A DNA stretch of 64,000 bases from Oceanicola granulosus HTCC2516 (GCF_000153305.1 NZ_CH724107.1:1569281-1633280), one strand, 5' to 3'. Shown: positions 49,518-60,842, numbered from the stretch's first letter. Numbers and translations: made by a program. Notes: generated by a model not told the origin, from the sequence alone.

Positions 49518-49760
49518 ACCGGCCAACCCCCCGTCGCATGCGGCGCGACGACGAAAAGCGTCACCGACTGGTCGGTTCGCGACATCTCCGAGGCTCGCCG
49601 GAGGTCGCAAAACAACGGCTTTCGTCGCTTTTCGACCATGCGAAAAATAGTTGGCCGGCATGCGAAAATTGTGCTTCCAAATGGCGGAGACGAGGCCTAA
49701 TCGGCCGCCGAAACCGCATTGCCCCCGGGGGCCGCCCCGGCCAGATCAAGGAAAGTCGCG

Positions 49761-49970
49761 ATGGCGATCTACGACAGCACCCGCACCCTCCCCGCCGCGT
49801 CCGGCTTGCGCCCGGGCCAGCTCCTCGCCCGGCTCCACGGCGCGCTGAGCGACTGGAACGACCACCGCGTCACCCGCGCCTCGCTGTCGCGCCTGACGGC
49901 GCACGAGCTGGCCGACATCGGCCTCGACCACGCCGACATCGACGTGGTGGCCGACGGCCGCCGCCGGTGA
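49761..49970 (+). CDS. DUF1127 (YjiS-like) small protein
   Basis: 69-residue protein whose C-terminal half (DHRVTRASLSRLTAHELADIGLDHADI) matches the short Arg-rich DUF1127 domain. Such proteins bind RNA in some alphaproteobacteria (for example CcaF1 in Rhodobacter, from memory) and affect phosphate and carbon metabolism or RNA turnover. ATG 49761 has AAGGAAAG upstream. Confidence 0.8.
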   Translation: MAIYDSTRTLPAASGLRPGQLLARLHGALSDWNDHRVTRASLSRLTAHELADIGLDHADIDVVADGRRR

Positions 49971-50001
49971 GAAAGCGAGGGCGGGCCGCCGGGCCCGTCC
50001 G

Positions 50002-50349
50002 TCAGCCCGTGACCCGGGCCAGCTGGTCGACGATCCACCGGCTGGCCGGGTCGATCTGCATGACGAGCGCGCCGCCGCGCTCGACGATGCTGTCGCTGTC
50101 GAGCGCCGCCAGCTTCGCGGCGTAGGCGTCGTCCCCAAGGTGCCAGATCAGCGCGCACTTCCCGGCGAACAGGCCCACGAGCACCATCAGCACCAGCTTC
50201 AGCGGCGCGCGGCGCAGCGGCACGGCCCGGCGCGGGCGCAGCTTGAGCAGCCCGTCGCGCTGCAGCTTGACGTCGCCGCCATGCTGCTTGATCCGCTCGT
50301 GCTCGCGGGCGATCCGGCGGACACGCTGGTTGAAGTCGGTCGAGCTCAT
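50002..50349 (-). CDS. Small membrane protein, unknown function
   Basis: 115 residues: a basic cytoplasmic N-terminus (HERIKQHGG, LKLRPRRAVPLRRA), one transmembrane helix at about 50-67 (LKLVLMVLVGLFAGKCALIW) and a short external C-terminus. I do not recognise a family. It is convergent with the DUF1127 gene and precedes no obvious operon partner; prmA begins on the other side, on the same strand. Confidence 0.7.
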   Translation of the reverse strand: MSSTDFNQRVRRIAREHERIKQHGGDVKLQRDGLLKLRPRRAVPLRRAPLKLVLMVLVGLFAGKCALIWHLGDDAYAAKLAALDSDSIVERGGALVMQIDPASRWIVDQLARVTG

Positions 50350-50417
50350 CGGGGCCTCCGGCGCTGCTGTTGACGCCGCCTACCCTGCCGCATGATTGCG
50401 GCCATTTCGCGGCCCCG

Positions 50418-51284
50418 TCAGCGCACCAGCGTGAGCGTCGTCCAGTCGCCGATCCGCTCGGCATGCTCGAGGCGGAAGCCCGCGCCCTCGTAGCAGGCGA
50501 CGACCTCGTCGGCCTGCTCGTTGAGCAGCCCCGACAGGATCGCGTGCGCGCCGGGCGCGGTGGCGGCGGCCATGGGGGCGGCGAGGTCGAGCAGCGGCGC
50601 CTTGAGGATGTTGGCGAAGACGAGATCGAAGGGCGCGGCGGCGGCGATGTCGGCGGCGTCGAAGCCCGCCGCCTCGAGGCAGGGCACGCGCCCCTCGAGC
50701 CCGTTGGCGGCGACATTGGCCTCGGCCACCTCGACGGCGACCTCGTCGATGTCGCTCGCCAGCACCTCGCCGGGCCAGCTGTGCGCCGCCGCCATCGCCA
50801 GCACCGCCGTGCCGCAGCCGACGTCGATCACCGCGCGCTTCTCGGCGCCCGCCGCGAGCAGCCGGTCGAGCGCCTTCAGGCAGCCGAGCGTGGTGCCGTG
50901 GTGGCCGGTGCCGAACGCCATCGCCGCCTCGATCAGCAGCGCGACGCGGCCCTCCGGCACCCTGTCGGCGTCGTGGCTGCCGTAGACGAAGAAGCGGCCC
51001 GCCTCGACCGGCGCCAGCTCCCGGCGCACCTTGGCGACCCAATCGGTCTCGGGCAGCTCGGAGACGGTGAAGGTGCGCGCCTGCTGGCTCGCCGCGAGCA
51101 GCGCCAGCGCGATCTCGTCGGGCGCCTCGGTGAAGTAGGCGCCCACCTCCCACAGGCCCGAGCCGTCCTCCATCTCGAACACCCCGACCCCGGTCGGCGC
51201 GGGCTCGAGCGCCTCGAGCGCCTCGCCCAGCGCCTCGGCGCGGGCCTGTTCGGAGAGGGTGGTGTAGGCGGTGAAGGTCGGCAT
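50418..51284 (-). CDS. prmA: Ribosomal protein L11 methyltransferase
   Basis: 288-residue S-adenosylmethionine methyltransferase. Motifs AFGTGHHGTTLGCL, VIDVGCGTAVLAMAAA and VFANILKAPLLDLAAPM are the PrmA signature. Start at MPTFTAYTTL (51284); 19 codons of open frame precede it. Methylates L11 (RplK). Confidence 0.93.
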   Translation of the reverse strand: MPTFTAYTTLSEQARAEALGEALEALEPAPTGVGVFEMEDGSGLWEVGAYFTEAPDEIALALLAASQQARTFTVSELPETDWVAKVRRELAPVEAGRFFVYGSHDADRVPEGRVALLIEAAMAFGTGHHGTTLGCLKALDRLLAAGAEKRAVIDVGCGTAVLAMAAAHSWPGEVLASDIDEVAVEVAEANVAANGLEGRVPCLEAAGFDAADIAAAAPFDLVFANILKAPLLDLAAPMAAATAPGAHAILSGLLNEQADEVVACYEGAGFRLEHAERIGDWTTLTLVR

Positions 51285-51342
51285 GGCGCGGGCTCCGGCA
51301 GGGGACGCGCCCGCCATGGCGCAGCCCCCCGCCCGGGTCAAG

Positions 51343-52572
51343 CTACTCCGCCGGGGCCGGCAGTCCGCCCGCGAAGATGGTCTCGTTGCCCGGGGCCGGG
51401 TGGCGCGGGATCATCAGCGCCAGGATCAGCGACACCGCCGCCATTCCCGCCGCGAGCAGGAACACCGCCCCCGGCGACGCCAGCCACAGCAGCCCCAGCA
51501 GCACCGGCAGGAACACCGCCGCGATGTGGTTGATGGTGAAGGCGACGGCCGCCGTGGGGGCGATGTCGCGCGGGTCGGCGATCTTCTGGAAGTAGGTCTT
51601 GAGCGCCAGCGCCAGCGCGAAGAACAGGTGGTCGATCACGTAGAGCGCCGCCGCCAGCATCACGCCCCAGCCGAACCAGTAGACGCCGCCGTAGGCGAGG
51701 AACACCAGGATCAGGCCCACATACTCGAACGCCAGCGCGAAGCGTTCGCCGAAGACGGAGACGACCTTCCCCAGCACCGGCGCGAGGACCATGTTGGCGA
51801 CGAGGTTGACGAGGAACAGCCCCGTCACCTCGTGCACCTCGAAGCCGAAGCGCTCGACCATCATGAAGCCGGCGAAGACGACGAAGATCTGCCGCCGCGC
51901 CCCCGACATGAACTGCAGCGCGTAATAGAGCCAGTAGCGTCGGCGCAGCACGAAGGTCTTGAGCTGCGGGTCGGGCGCCTCGAACTGCGGGTAGGCGACC
52001 AGGCAGACCAGCGCGACCAGCGCCGTGAAGCCGCCCGAGAGCCAGTAGACGAAGGCGTAGGACAGCTCGAACCGCTCCCACGTCATCACGATCAGCACGT
52101 AGGCCACCAGCGTCGCCCCCGATCCCGCCGCGAGCAGCCAGCCCAGCACCTGCGGCGCGCGCGCCTTGTCGATCCACTGCAGCTGCAGCGACTGGTTGAC
52201 CGTCTCGTAGTAATGGAAGCCGATCGACGCGAGCAGCGTCACCGTCAGGATGCCGCCCAGTTCGGGGAAATGCGCCGTCACCGCCGTCGCCAGCCCCAGC
52301 ATCGCCAGCGCCACCAGCCCGAGCACCTGCTCGCGGATGAACATCAGCAGCGCGATCACCCCCACCGCGAGGAAGCCCGGGATCTCGCGGATCGTGTGCA
52401 GCAGGCCGATGTCGGCGCCGTCGAAGTCGGCGACCTCGATGACGAAGTTGTTGAGCAGCGACGACCAGGTGGCGAAGGCCACCGGCATCGCCATCGCCAT
52501 CAGGAGCAGCAGCGCGGCGGGGCGCTGCCAGAACGGGAAGCGCCGGGCTTCGTCGAGGGGAACGGTACGCAT
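51343..52572 (-). CDS. MFS-type membrane transporter
   Basis: 409-residue protein with about twelve transmembrane helices and a central cytoplasmic loop. Basic start region MRTVPLDEARRFPFWQRP precedes helix one. No substrate motif can be read. It lies downstream of hutU across a 166-bp gap containing a long repeat, so it need not belong to the hut operon. Confidence 0.85.
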   Translation of the reverse strand: MRTVPLDEARRFPFWQRPAALLLLMAMAMPVAFATWSSLLNNFVIEVADFDGADIGLLHTIREIPGFLAVGVIALLMFIREQVLGLVALAMLGLATAVTAHFPELGGILTVTLLASIGFHYYETVNQSLQLQWIDKARAPQVLGWLLAAGSGATLVAYVLIVMTWERFELSYAFVYWLSGGFTALVALVCLVAYPQFEAPDPQLKTFVLRRRYWLYYALQFMSGARRQIFVVFAGFMMVERFGFEVHEVTGLFLVNLVANMVLAPVLGKVVSVFGERFALAFEYVGLILVFLAYGGVYWFGWGVMLAAALYVIDHLFFALALALKTYFQKIADPRDIAPTAAVAFTINHIAAVFLPVLLGLLWLASPGAVFLLAAGMAAVSLILALMIPRHPAPGNETIFAGGLPAPAE

Positions 52573-52672
52573 GAAGAGAGCCTTTACGCCGCTTCCCCGC
52601 CCTTGCCCAGCGCACCCGCGCCCTCCCTCACCTTTTCCCGCTCCGACGCCCGCGCCCCCGCCCCCAGTCTCT

Positions 52673-52727
52673 GTTCGTCAAATATCCCGGGGGAGTCGCC
52701 CGGAGGGCGACGGGGGCAGCGCCCCCT
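52673..52727. repeat. Long intergenic repeat with two hairpins (AAATATCCCGGGGG family)
   Basis: GTTCGTCAAATATCCCGGGG leads into hairpin GTCGCCC-GGA-GGGCGAC (52695-52711) and hairpin GGGGGC-AGC-GCCCCC (52712-52726). I associate this sequence type with many copies in Rhodobacterales genomes (from memory). On the minus strand it reads ATATTTGACGAACAGA, related to the ATATTT...CAGA core of the copies at 10218 and 46135. It lies 12 bp after the hutU stop and may serve as its terminator. Confidence 0.65.
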
Positions 52728-52738
52728 CCACGCCCTTC

Positions 52739-54403
52739 CTAGAGGATCGCCGGTAGCCGCAGCCCGTGGGTACGGGCGCAGTCGAGCGCCGCGTCGTAGC
52801 CCGCGTCCGCGTGGCGCATGACGCCGGTGGCCGGGTCGTTCCAGAGCACGCGGGCGAGGCGGCGGTCGGCGTCGGCGGTGCCGTCGCAGCAGATCACCAT
52901 GCCGGAATGCTGGGAAAACCCCATGCCGACGCCGCCGCCGTGGTGCAGGCTCACCCAGGTCGCGCCGCTCGCGGTGTTGAGGAGCGCGTTCAGCAGCGGC
53001 CAGTCCGATACCGCGTCGGAGCCGTCCTTCATCGCCTCGGTCTCGCGGTTGGGCGAGGCGACGGAGCCGGAATCGAGGTGGTCGCGGCCGATCACCACCG
53101 GCGCCGACAGCTCGCCGTTGCGCACCATCTCGTTAAAGGCGAGGCCGAGCCGGTGGCGCTCGCCGAGCCCGACCCAGCAGATTCTCGCCGGCAGCCCCTG
53201 GAAGGCGATCCGCTCGCGCGCCATGTCGAGCCAGGTGTGCAGGTGCGGATCGTCGATCAGCTCCTTCACCTTGGCGTCGGTCTTGTAGATGTCCTCGGGG
53301 TCGCCCGAGAGCGCACACCAGCGGAACGGCCCGATGCCCCGGCAGAACAGCGGGCGGATGTAGGCCGGCACGAAGCCCGGGAAGGCGAAGGCGTCCTCGA
53401 GCCCCTCCTCCTTGGCGACCTGCCGGATGTTGTTGCCGTAATCGAGCGTCGGCACCCCCAGCCGCCAGTATGCCACCATCGCCGCCACGTGGTCGCGCAT
53501 CGAGGCGCGCGCCGCCGCCTCGACCGCCGCCGGGTCGCTCTCCTGCCGCGCGCGCCACTCGGCGACGGACCAGCCGGCGGGGAGGTAGCCGTGCACGGGG
53601 TCGTGGGCGCTGGTCTGGTCGGTGACGATGTCGGGGCGCACGCCGCGCCGGACCAGCTCGGGCACCAGTTCGGCGGCGTTGCCGATCAGCGCCACCGACT
53701 TCGCCTCGCCCGCCGCGGTCCAGCGCCCGATCATCTCGAGCGCCTCGTCGAGCGAGCGGGTCTTGGCGTCGACGTAGCGGGTGCGCAGGCGGAAGTCGGC
53801 GCGGCTCTCGTCGCACTCGATGGCGAGGCAGCAGGCGCCGGCCATCACCGCGGCGAGCGGCTGGGCGCCGCCCATGCCGCCGAGCCCGGCGGTGAGGATC
53901 CAGCGCCCCGAGAGGTCGCCGCCGTAATGCTGGCGGCCGGCCTCGACGAAGGTCTCGTAGGTGCCCTGCACGATCCCCTGGGTGCCGATGTAGATCCAGC
54001 TCCCCGCGGTCATCTGGCCGTACATGGCGAGGCCCTTGCGGTCGAGCTCGTTGAAGTGCTCCCAGGTGGCCCAGCGCGGCACCAGGTTGGAATTGGCGAT
54101 CAGCACCCGGGGCGCGTCGGCGTGGGTGCGGAAGATGCCGACGGGCTTGCCGGACTGGACCAGCAGGGTCTCGTCGGCCTCGAGCTCGCGCAGGGCGGCG
54201 CAGATGCGGTCGAAATCCTCCCAGGTCCGCGCCGCCCGGCCGATGCCGCCGTAGACGACGAGCTCGTGCGGGTTCTCGGCGACGTCGGGGTGCAGGTTGT
54301 TCATCAGCATCCGGAGCGGCGCCTCGGTGAGCCAGCTCTTGGCGCTGATCTCGGACCCGGTCGGCGGGAATACGTCGCGCAGGTTGTGGCGGGGGTCGGT
54401 CAT
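52739..54403 (-). CDS. hutU: Urocanate hydratase
   Basis: Second enzyme of histidine breakdown, converting urocanate to imidazolone propionate. 554 residues, typical length. Conserved [36 protein letters not shown] (NAD site) and [20 protein letters not shown] with the catalytic cysteine; [15 protein letters not shown] near the C-terminus. Its ATG overlaps hutG stop by 4 bp. Confidence 0.97.
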   Translation of the reverse strand: MTDPRHNLRDVFPPTGSEISAKSWLTEAPLRMLMNNLHPDVAENPHELVVYGGIGRAARTWEDFDRICAALRELEADETLLVQSGKPVGIFRTHADAPRVLIANSNLVPRWATWEHFNELDRKGLAMYGQMTAGSWIYIGTQGIVQGTYETFVEAGRQHYGGDLSGRWILTAGLGGMGGAQPLAAVMAGACCLAIECDESRADFRLRTRYVDAKTRSLDEALEMIGRWTAAGEAKSVALIGNAAELVPELVRRGVRPDIVTDQTSAHDPVHGYLPAGWSVAEWRARQESDPAAVEAAARASMRDHVAAMVAYWRLGVPTLDYGNNIRQVAKEEGLEDAFAFPGFVPAYIRPLFCRGIGPFRWCALSGDPEDIYKTDAKVKELIDDPHLHTWLDMARERIAFQGLPARICWVGLGERHRLGLAFNEMVRNGELSAPVVIGRDHLDSGSVASPNRETEAMKDGSDAVSDWPLLNALLNTASGATWVSLHHGGGVGMGFSQHSGMVICCDGTADADRRLARVLWNDPATGVMRHADAGYDAALDCARTHGLRLPAIL

Positions 54404-55197
54404 CGGGCGACTCCGAGGCTGGGGGCGAGGTCGGCCAGGTCTTGCAGCATGGCAGCGAGGACGGGGCGCAGGCGGGCGGCCTTGGCCTCGTCGTAGCGCC
54501 AGGGCGGGGCCTCGTCGGCGAGATAGGTGGACTGGGCCAGCTCGAGCTGGATCGCGTGGAAGCCCTCGTCGGGGCGGCCGTAGTGGCGCGTGGTCCAGCC
54601 GCCCCGGAAGCGGCCGTTGAGCACGTGGCTGTAGCCCGACGCCTCGGCCCGCGCGACGACGGCCGCCTCGATGGCGGGGTCGCAGGTGGTGCCGCCATCG
54701 GTGCCGATGTTGAGGTCCGGCAGGGTGCCCTCGAACAGGAACGGCAGCCGCGAGCGGATCGAGTGGCAGTCGAACAGGATCGCCACCCCGTGCCGCGCCC
54801 GCACCCGTTCGAGCTGGGCGGCGAGCGCGTCGTGGTAGGGCCGGTGGTAGGCCTGCAGCCGCTCGGCCACCTCGTCGACCGACGCCGCCTCGGTAACGAT
54901 GTCTTCGCCCTCGAAGTCGGTCACCGGCACCAGGTCGGTCGTGTTCTGCTCGGGGTAGAGGCTCTCGCCGGAGGGGGCGCGGTTGGCGTCGATCAGGTAG
55001 CGGTGGAAGGTGGCGCGCACCGTCGTCGCGCCGGGCAGCAGGTCGGCGTAGAGCCGCTCGACGTGCCAGTCGGTGTCGGCGAGCGCCCGGCCCCGATCGC
55101 TCAGCCGCGCGGCGGCCTTGCCGGGCAGCCAGGTGCCGGTGTGCGGCAGGCCGAGGACGACGGGGCCATCGCCGCGGGTGATCTCGACGGGTTTCAT
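54400..55197 (-). CDS. hutG: N-formylglutamate deformylase
   Basis: Hydrolyses N-formylglutamate to glutamate and formate. 265 residues with [43 protein letters not shown] and [14 protein letters not shown] as family marks. The start ATG at 55197 overlaps hutH by 4 bp. This enzyme makes the five-step pathway release free formate. Confidence 0.95.
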   Translation of the reverse strand: MKPVEITRGDGPVVLGLPHTGTWLPGKAAARLSDRGRALADTDWHVERLYADLLPGATTVRATFHRYLIDANRAPSGESLYPEQNTTDLVPVTDFEGEDIVTEAASVDEVAERLQAYHRPYHDALAAQLERVRARHGVAILFDCHSIRSRLPFLFEGTLPDLNIGTDGGTTCDPAIEAAVVARAEASGYSHVLNGRFRGGWTTRHYGRPDEGFHAIQLELAQSTYLADEAPPWRYDEAKAARLRPVLAAMLQDLADLAPSLGVAR

Positions 55198-56729
55198 CTG
55201 TCGGTCTCCAGTTCGGGCAGTGCGAGGCCCTCGAGCAGCGCGCGCTCGCGGATCATCCGCGCCGCGAGCTCGAGGTCGGGGGCGAGGAAGCGGTCGTCGG
55301 CGAGGCCGGCGACGCGGGCGCGCAGACGCGCGATCACGTCGCGCAGCGGCGGGCTCGTCTGCAGCGGCGCGCGAAACTCGATGCCCTGCGCTCCGGCGAG
55401 CAGCTCGATGCCGAGGATCGTCGCCAGGTTGTCGCTCATCCGCCCGAGCCGCCGCGCGGCGTGGGCGGCCATGCTGACGTGGTCCTCCTGGTTGGCCGAG
55501 GTCGGGGTGCTGTCGGTGCTGCAGGGGTTGGCGAGGTGCTTGTTCTCGCTCATCAGCGCCGCGCTGGTCACCTCGGCGATCATGAAGCCGCTGTTGAGCC
55601 CCGGGTCGGGCGTCAGGAACGGCGGCAGGTCGTGGCTCAGGGTCGGGTCGACCATCAGCGCGATGCGCCGCTGCGCGATGGCGCCGATCTCGGCGATGGC
55701 GAGCGCGATCCGGTCCGCGACGAAAGCGACGGGCTCGGCGTGGAAATTGCCGCCCGAGACGATCTGCCCCTCCTCGACCAGCACCAACGGGTTGTCGGTC
55801 ACCGCGTTGGCCTCGATCTCCAGCGTGCGCGCCGCGCCCGTCAGCAGGTCCATCGCCGCCCCCACCACCTGCGGCTGGCAGCGGATGCAATAGGGGTCCT
55901 GCACCCGGCTGTCGCCGTCGCGGTGGCTCTCGCGGATTTCCGAGCCCTCGAGCAGCGCCCGCTGCGCGTCGGCGAAGGCGATCTGGCCGGGCTGGCCGCG
56001 CAGCCGGTGGATCGCGGCGGCGAGCGGCGCGGTTGAGCCCATGATCGCGTCGGTGGAGAGCGCGCCGGTGACGATGGCGGCGCGCACGCAGTCCCAGGCC
56101 GACCACAGCCCCACCAGCGCGCAGGCGGTGGAGAATTGCGTGCCGTTGATGAGCGCCAGCCCCTCCTTCGGCCCCAGCCGGATCGGCGCGAGGCCGGCGC
56201 GGGCGAGCGCCTCGGCGGCAGGCAGGCGCGCCCCTTGGTAGGTCGCCTCGCCGGCGCCGATCATCGCGGCCGCCATGTGCGCAAGCGGCGCGAGATCGCC
56301 GGACGCGCCGACGCTGCCCTGCTCGGGGATCACCGGCAGCACGCCGGCGTCGAGCATCGCCTCGATCTGCGCCACCGTCTCCCACGCCACCCCGCTCGCG
56401 CCGCGCCCGAGCGAGAGCAGCTTGAGCGCCATCATCAGCCGGGTCGTGGCCGCGTCGAGCGGGCTGCCGACGCCGCAGCAATGGCTCAGGATCAGGTTCT
56501 CCTGCAGCCGCGCCGTGTCGCCGGCGGCGATCTTGACGCTGGCGAGCTTGCCGAAGCCGGTGTTGACCCCGTAGATCGCCGCCTCCCCCGCCGCCGCCTC
56601 GGCCACCAGCCGCGCCGCCGCCTCGACGGGCGCGCGGGCGGACGGATCGAGCCGGGCCGCGCCCTCGCTGCGCCAGAGCCGTTCGAGCTGCGCCAGCGGC
56701 GTGGCGCCGGGGGTCAGGGTCTCGCTCAC
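55194..56729 (-). CDS. hutH: Histidine ammonia-lyase
   Basis: First step of histidine catabolism, to urocanate. 511 residues; the MIO-forming triad ASG is at 142-144 in [12 protein letters not shown], with Y53 in YGVNTGFG and SGNF-like region [12 protein letters not shown] start at 56729 fixed by 4-bp overlap with hutI and GGGAGGCACC upstream. The very long open frame continuing upstream is non-coding. Confidence 0.97.
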   Translation of the reverse strand: MSETLTPGATPLAQLERLWRSEGAARLDPSARAPVEAAARLVAEAAAGEAAIYGVNTGFGKLASVKIAAGDTARLQENLILSHCCGVGSPLDAATTRLMMALKLLSLGRGASGVAWETVAQIEAMLDAGVLPVIPEQGSVGASGDLAPLAHMAAAMIGAGEATYQGARLPAAEALARAGLAPIRLGPKEGLALINGTQFSTACALVGLWSAWDCVRAAIVTGALSTDAIMGSTAPLAAAIHRLRGQPGQIAFADAQRALLEGSEIRESHRDGDSRVQDPYCIRCQPQVVGAAMDLLTGAARTLEIEANAVTDNPLVLVEEGQIVSGGNFHAEPVAFVADRIALAIAEIGAIAQRRIALMVDPTLSHDLPPFLTPDPGLNSGFMIAEVTSAALMSENKHLANPCSTDSTPTSANQEDHVSMAAHAARRLGRMSDNLATILGIELLAGAQGIEFRAPLQTSPPLRDVIARLRARVAGLADDRFLAPDLELAARMIRERALLEGLALPELETDR

Positions 56730-57907
56730 AAGGTGCCTCCCTGGATGCGGCGGTAGAGGGGGTTGTGGCCGATGCGGTAGGCGAGCTCCGCCGGCCGCTC
56801 GACGTCCCACACCGCGAGATCGGCCCGCGCGCCGGCGCGGATGGTGCCGTGCTCCGCCAGCCCGAGGGCGCGGGCGGCGTTGCGGGTGACGCCGGCGAGC
56901 GCTTCTTCCGGGGTCAGGCGGAACAGCGTGCAGGCCATGTTCATCGCCAGCAGCAGCGACGACAGCGGCGACGAGCCGGGGTTGCTGTCCGTCGCCACCG
57001 CCATCGGCACGCCGGCGGCGCGGAACGCGGCGACGGGCGGCACCTGCGTCTCGCGCAGGGTGTAGAAGGCGCCGGGCAGCAGCACCGCCACCGTCCCGGC
57101 GGCCGCCATCGCGGCGGCGTCGGCCTCGGTGGCGTACTCGACGTGATCGGCCGACAGCGCCCCGTACTCGGCCGCGAGCCGCGCGCCGCCCATGTGCGAG
57201 AGCTGCTCGGCGTGCAGCTTGACCGGCAGCCCGAGGGCGCGGGCGGCGTCGAAGACGCGGGCGATCTGGGCGGTGTCGAAGGCGATCCCCTCGCAGAAGC
57301 CGTCGACCGCGTCGATCAGCCCCTCCGCGTGGCCCCGCGCGAGGGTCGGCAGGGCGATCTCGTCGATGTAGGCGTCGGCGCGGCCGGCATATTCGGGCGG
57401 CACCGCGTGGGCGACGAGGCAGGTGGTGCGCACGGTGACGCCGCGGGCCGCGCCGATGCGCCGGGCGACGCGCAGCATCCGCAGCTCGGTCTCCACGTCG
57501 AGCCCGTAGCCCGACTTCACCTCCAGCACCGTCGCGCCCTCGGCGATCAGCGCGTCGGCCCGCCCCAGCGCCTCGGCCAGCAGCGCCTCGTCGGAGGCGG
57601 CGCGGGTGGCGGCGACGGTGGAGACGATGCCGCCCCCGGCGCGCGCGATCTCCTCGTAGCTCGCCCCCTCGAGCCGCAGCTCGAACTCCGCCGCACGGTC
57701 GCCGCCGTAGACGATGTGGCTGTGGCAGTCGATCAGCCCCGGCGTCACCAGCCGGCCCTCCAGGTCGAGCGCTTCCCCGCCGGGCGCGTCGTCCATCGGG
57801 CCGACCCAGGCGATGCGCTCGCCCTCGAGGCGCACCGCACCCCGCTCGAGCAGCCCGTAGCGGCTGTCGCCCTGCATCGTCGCGAGTGTGGCGTTGGTCA
57901 GCAGCAT
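56726..57907 (-). CDS. hutI: Imidazolonepropionase
   Basis: Opens the imidazolone ring to formiminoglutamate. 393 residues; metal-binding HSHIVYGG, the later [10 protein letters not shown] and [19 protein letters not shown] motifs mark the amidohydrolase. First gene of the minus-strand hut operon; starts 80 bp from hutF across the HutC operator. Confidence 0.97.
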   Translation of the reverse strand: MLLTNATLATMQGDSRYGLLERGAVRLEGERIAWVGPMDDAPGGEALDLEGRLVTPGLIDCHSHIVYGGDRAAEFELRLEGASYEEIARAGGGIVSTVAATRAASDEALLAEALGRADALIAEGATVLEVKSGYGLDVETELRMLRVARRIGAARGVTVRTTCLVAHAVPPEYAGRADAYIDEIALPTLARGHAEGLIDAVDGFCEGIAFDTAQIARVFDAARALGLPVKLHAEQLSHMGGARLAAEYGALSADHVEYATEADAAAMAAAGTVAVLLPGAFYTLRETQVPPVAAFRAAGVPMAVATDSNPGSSPLSSLLLAMNMACTLFRLTPEEALAGVTRNAARALGLAEHGTIRAGARADLAVWDVERPAELAYRIGHNPLYRRIQGGTL

Positions 57908-57945
57908 CGCGTCGCGCGCCCCTTGATTGGCGTGTGCTTGATATG

Positions 57946-57963
57946 GTTATGTCTGCACATAAC
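57946..57963. promoter_or_regulatory. Candidate HutC operator in the hutI/hutF divergent promoter
   Basis: Perfect inverted repeat GTTATGT-CTGC-ACATAAC, centred in the 79-bp gap between hutI and hutF. The ATGTCT...ACAT form resembles HutC sites described for proteobacteria. HutC, the GntR repressor, is encoded at 59342-60028. Repression is expected to be lifted by urocanate. Confidence 0.75.
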
Positions 57964-57986
57964 GGTCTGTCAACGGGAGTCTCCCC

Positions 57987-59345
57987 ATGCAGGTGATCTG
58001 GGCCGAGCGCGCCCTCGTCGGCGACACGTGGCGCTCGCACGTGCGGCTGACGCTGCGCGACGGGCGCATCGATTCGCTCGCGGCCGACAGCCCGCGTGAG
58101 GGCACGATAACCAATCTGCTCGTCCCCGCGCCCGCCAATTGCCACAGCCACGCCTTTCAGCGGGCAATGGCCGGCCTGACGGAGAAACGCGGCCCGGAGG
58201 CGGATTCGTTCTGGACGTGGCGGGCGCTGATGTACCGCTTCCTCGACGCGCTGACGCCGGAGCAGGTCGAGGCGATCGCGGCGTTCGTGCAGATGGAGAT
58301 GCTGGAGGCGGGGTTCGGCGCGAGCGTCGAGTTCCACTACCTCCACCATCAGCCCGGCGGCGCGCCCTACGCGCGCCTCGCCGAGATGGCCGAGCGCGTC
58401 TGCGCCGCCGCCGAGACCAGCGGCATCGGGCTGACGCTGCTGCCGGTGCACTACCAGTACGGCGGCCTCGACCGCCGCGCGCTCGGCCCCGGGCAGGTGC
58501 GCTTCGGCAACGACCTCGACCGTTTCGCGCGGCTCCACGAGGAGGCCGGCGCTTCGCTCGCCGCACTGCCCGCCGACGCGGTGCTCGGCCTTGCTCCGCA
58601 CTCGCTGCGCGCGGTGGCGGCGGCCGACCTGCCCGCGCTGGAGGCGCTGGCGCAGGGCAGCCCGATCCACATGCACCTCGCCGAACAGGCCGCCGAAGTC
58701 GCCGAGGTGGAGGCGGCGCTCGGCGCGCGACCCGTGGCGTGGGCGTTGGACAACCTCCCGCTCGACCGGCGCTGGTGCCTGGTCCACTGCACGCAGATGC
58801 AGGCCCACGAGACCTGCGCCCTCGCCGCGACGGGCGCGGTGGCGGGGCTCTGCCCGCTGACCGAGGCAAACCTCGGCGACGGCATCTTCGACGGCGTGCG
58901 CTGGCTCGGGGCCGGCGGCGCGCTGGCGATCGGGTCGGACAGCAACATCCGCATCTCGCTCGCCGGGGAGCTGCGCCAGCTCGACACCAGCCAGCGCCTG
59001 CGCGACCATTCCCGCGCCGCGCTCGCCACGCTCGACCGTTCGGCCGGGCGGCGGCTGATGCAGGACGCGGCGGCGGGCGGCGCGCAGGCGGCGGGGCGCG
59101 GCTCGGGGCGGATCGAGGTCGGCGCATGGGGCGACCTGCTGGCCCTCGACACCGACCACCCCGACCTCGCCGGGCTCGGCGGCGACACCGCGCTCGACAG
59201 CTTCGTCTTCGCGGGAGGCAACGACCTGATCGCGGATGTCTGGTCCGCCGGGCGCCACCTCGTCACGCGCGGCCGCCACACGCGCCGCGACGAAATCACC
59301 CGCGCCTACCGCCCCGCCGTCGCCCCCCTGCGCGACGCGCTCTAG
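57987..59345 (+). CDS. hutF: Formimidoylglutamate deiminase
   Basis: Converts N-formimino-glutamate to N-formyl-glutamate, the substrate of HutG. 452 residues; [13 protein letters not shown] and the metal sites HLAEQ and HCTQMQAHE are visible, plus GSDSNIRI near the C-terminus. Divergent from hutI; 3' end overlaps convergent hutC by 4 bp. GGGAG at 57975-57979. Confidence 0.96.
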   Translation: MQVIWAERALVGDTWRSHVRLTLRDGRIDSLAADSPREGTITNLLVPAPANCHSHAFQRAMAGLTEKRGPEADSFWTWRALMYRFLDALTPEQVEAIAAFVQMEMLEAGFGASVEFHYLHHQPGGAPYARLAEMAERVCAAAETSGIGLTLLPVHYQYGGLDRRALGPGQVRFGNDLDRFARLHEEAGASLAALPADAVLGLAPHSLRAVAAADLPALEALAQGSPIHMHLAEQAAEVAEVEAALGARPVAWALDNLPLDRRWCLVHCTQMQAHETCALAATGAVAGLCPLTEANLGDGIFDGVRWLGAGGALAIGSDSNIRISLAGELRQLDTSQRLRDHSRAALATLDRSAGRRLMQDAAAGGAQAAGRGSGRIEVGAWGDLLALDTDHPDLAGLGGDTALDSFVFAGGNDLIADVWSAGRHLVTRGRHTRRDEITRAYRPAVAPLRDAL

Positions 59346-60028
59346 TAGCGCGCCGTCACCCGGTGGCCGGGGCGGTGGACGAGCCGCACGAAGGTCACCG
59401 GCTTGCCGTCGAACCACGTCGAGCGCTCCGCGAAGAACAGCGCCGCCCCTTCCGCGCAGCCCAGGTGCGCCGCGAGGGCGGCGTCGGCCTCGGTCGCCGC
59501 GAAGCTGATCTCGACTTGCGAGAACGGGATCGTCGCCAGCAGCCACGCGGTCGGGGCGGTGGCGGCGAAGTCCTCGGCCTCGGCGGCGGGCAGCGTGTCG
59601 AGCGCGATCCAGCGATCCTCGTACTGGTAGGGGCTGGCATTGGCGTAGTGCATGCAGACGAGGTGCAGCACCCGCGCCTCCGGCTCCAGCGCCATGCGCG
59701 CGCGCAGCCAGTCGGGCGCGGCCATGACCGCGCGCTCGACGAGGGCGTAGCGATAGGCCGCCCCCTGCCCCTCGACCTCGCGCCGCACCAGCGGGATCTC
59801 GAAGCGCGCCTGCCGCACCGGCGCGGCCCGCACCCGCGTGCCCGACTTGCGCCGCCGCTCGAGCACACCGTCGTCGGCCAGCTCGCGCAGCGCCCGGTTG
59901 ACCGTGGCGCGGGCGCAGCCGTAGCGCGCGGCCAGCTCGGTCTCGCTCGGAAGCGTCGCGTCCGGGCCCCACTCGCCGGCGGTGATCCGGCCGATCACGT
60001 CGCTCTTGATCTGCCGAAACGTCGTCAT
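59342..60028 (-). CDS. hutC: Histidine utilisation repressor HutC (GntR/HutC family)
   Basis: 228-residue transcription factor: N-terminal winged helix ([62 protein letters not shown] region, GntR core [12 protein letters not shown]) and a C-terminal UTRA ligand domain. Placed at the far end of hutF, so autoregulation through the 57946 site would need the intergenic start at 60029; no second operator was found there. Confidence 0.93.
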   Translation of the reverse strand: MTTFRQIKSDVIGRITAGEWGPDATLPSETELAARYGCARATVNRALRELADDGVLERRRKSGTRVRAAPVRQARFEIPLVRREVEGQGAAYRYALVERAVMAAPDWLRARMALEPEARVLHLVCMHYANASPYQYEDRWIALDTLPAAEAEDFAATAPTAWLLATIPFSQVEISFAATEADAALAAHLGCAEGAALFFAERSTWFDGKPVTFVRLVHRPGHRVTARY

Positions 60029-60091
60029 GCTGCTCCCTTGCCCTCGCCCGCATCGTAGGGCGGCGGGCGCGGGCGCGCCAGCACCGGTCGG

Positions 60092-60841
60092 TCAGCGGAA
60101 GGCGGCGCAGGGGTCTTCGCGCTCGGGCGGCGGAGAGACGGAGACGGCGTCGAAGGGGACGTCCCCTCCCGGCAGCGCCTCGAACTGGCCGAGGGCGAAG
60201 ACCTCCACCTCCGGTCGCACATGGGCGATGACCGCGGGCACGCCACGGTCGGTCCGGGCATGGCCGGTGCCGGTGATGAGCACGACCGGCCCGCCCGTTT
60301 CGTCGAGCGCCCGGAGGGTGGCGGCGGCAAAGGCGGCGTCGCGCGCCCGCTGCGCCTCGACCATGCCCGGCAGCATCGCCTCGGGCAGCGCGTCGCAGTG
60401 GGCCTCGGCCTGCTCCCGGGCCAGCGCCTCCCGGGTCGGCCCGTCGAGCGGACGCAGGAGCGCAGGATCGACGATTGCCGCCGCGCCCTCGGCCATGGCA
60501 CGGCGGATCGCGTCGCGCCCGAGCGCCGCGCCGTGGATCGCCGCCCCGGGCGCTGCCGCGAAGATCGGGTGATAGAGCGCGAAGTCGGGCCACCCCGTCT
60601 CCGCCCACCCGAGAGCCGTACCGAGCGCGTCGGCGTCGTCGCGGGAGACGTCGGCGGCGGCCGCCGCCTGCGCCGGGGTCAGCATCTCGAAGACCAGCGC
60701 AGCGGGCGCGACCTCGGCGACCCATCCGGCCTGCACCCGGTGATGGTCGGGATTGTCGTGGATCTCCCCGAGAACGAACACATCCTGAGCGGCCACCGCC
60801 GAAGCCGTGGCCAGCAGGATCAGGAGCGCCCGGACGAGCAT
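60092..60841 (-). CDS. ChaN/Tiki-like haem-uptake family protein
   Basis: 249-residue exported protein with signal peptide ([19 protein letters not shown]) and the motifs [10 protein letters not shown] and FEMLTP of the ChaN (haem-binding, DUF399) family, usually iron-regulated lipoproteins; no lipobox is seen. Function is probable haem binding or a metallohydrolase-like role. It starts 1 base after the rpoHII stop. Confidence 0.82.
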   Translation of the reverse strand: MLVRALLILLATASAVAAQDVFVLGEIHDNPDHHRVQAGWVAEVAPAALVFEMLTPAQAAAAADVSRDDADALGTALGWAETGWPDFALYHPIFAAAPGAAIHGAALGRDAIRRAMAEGAAAIVDPALLRPLDGPTREALAREQAEAHCDALPEAMLPGMVEAQRARDAAFAAATLRALDETGGPVVLITGTGHARTDRGVPAVIAHVRPEVEVFALGQFEALPGGDVPFDAVSVSPPPEREDPCAAFR

Positions 60842-60842
60842 G

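Noticed and set aside
47147-50125. 992-codon plus-strand frame opposite ruvCAB
   Set aside because: Antisense shadow of ruvB, ruvA and ruvC; no domain and low-complexity composition.
56730-60725. Open frame on the minus strand running upstream of hutH to 60725
   Set aside because: Only the part from GTG 56729 down encodes HutH; the rest is antisense or out of frame to hutI, hutF, hutC and the ChaN-like gene.
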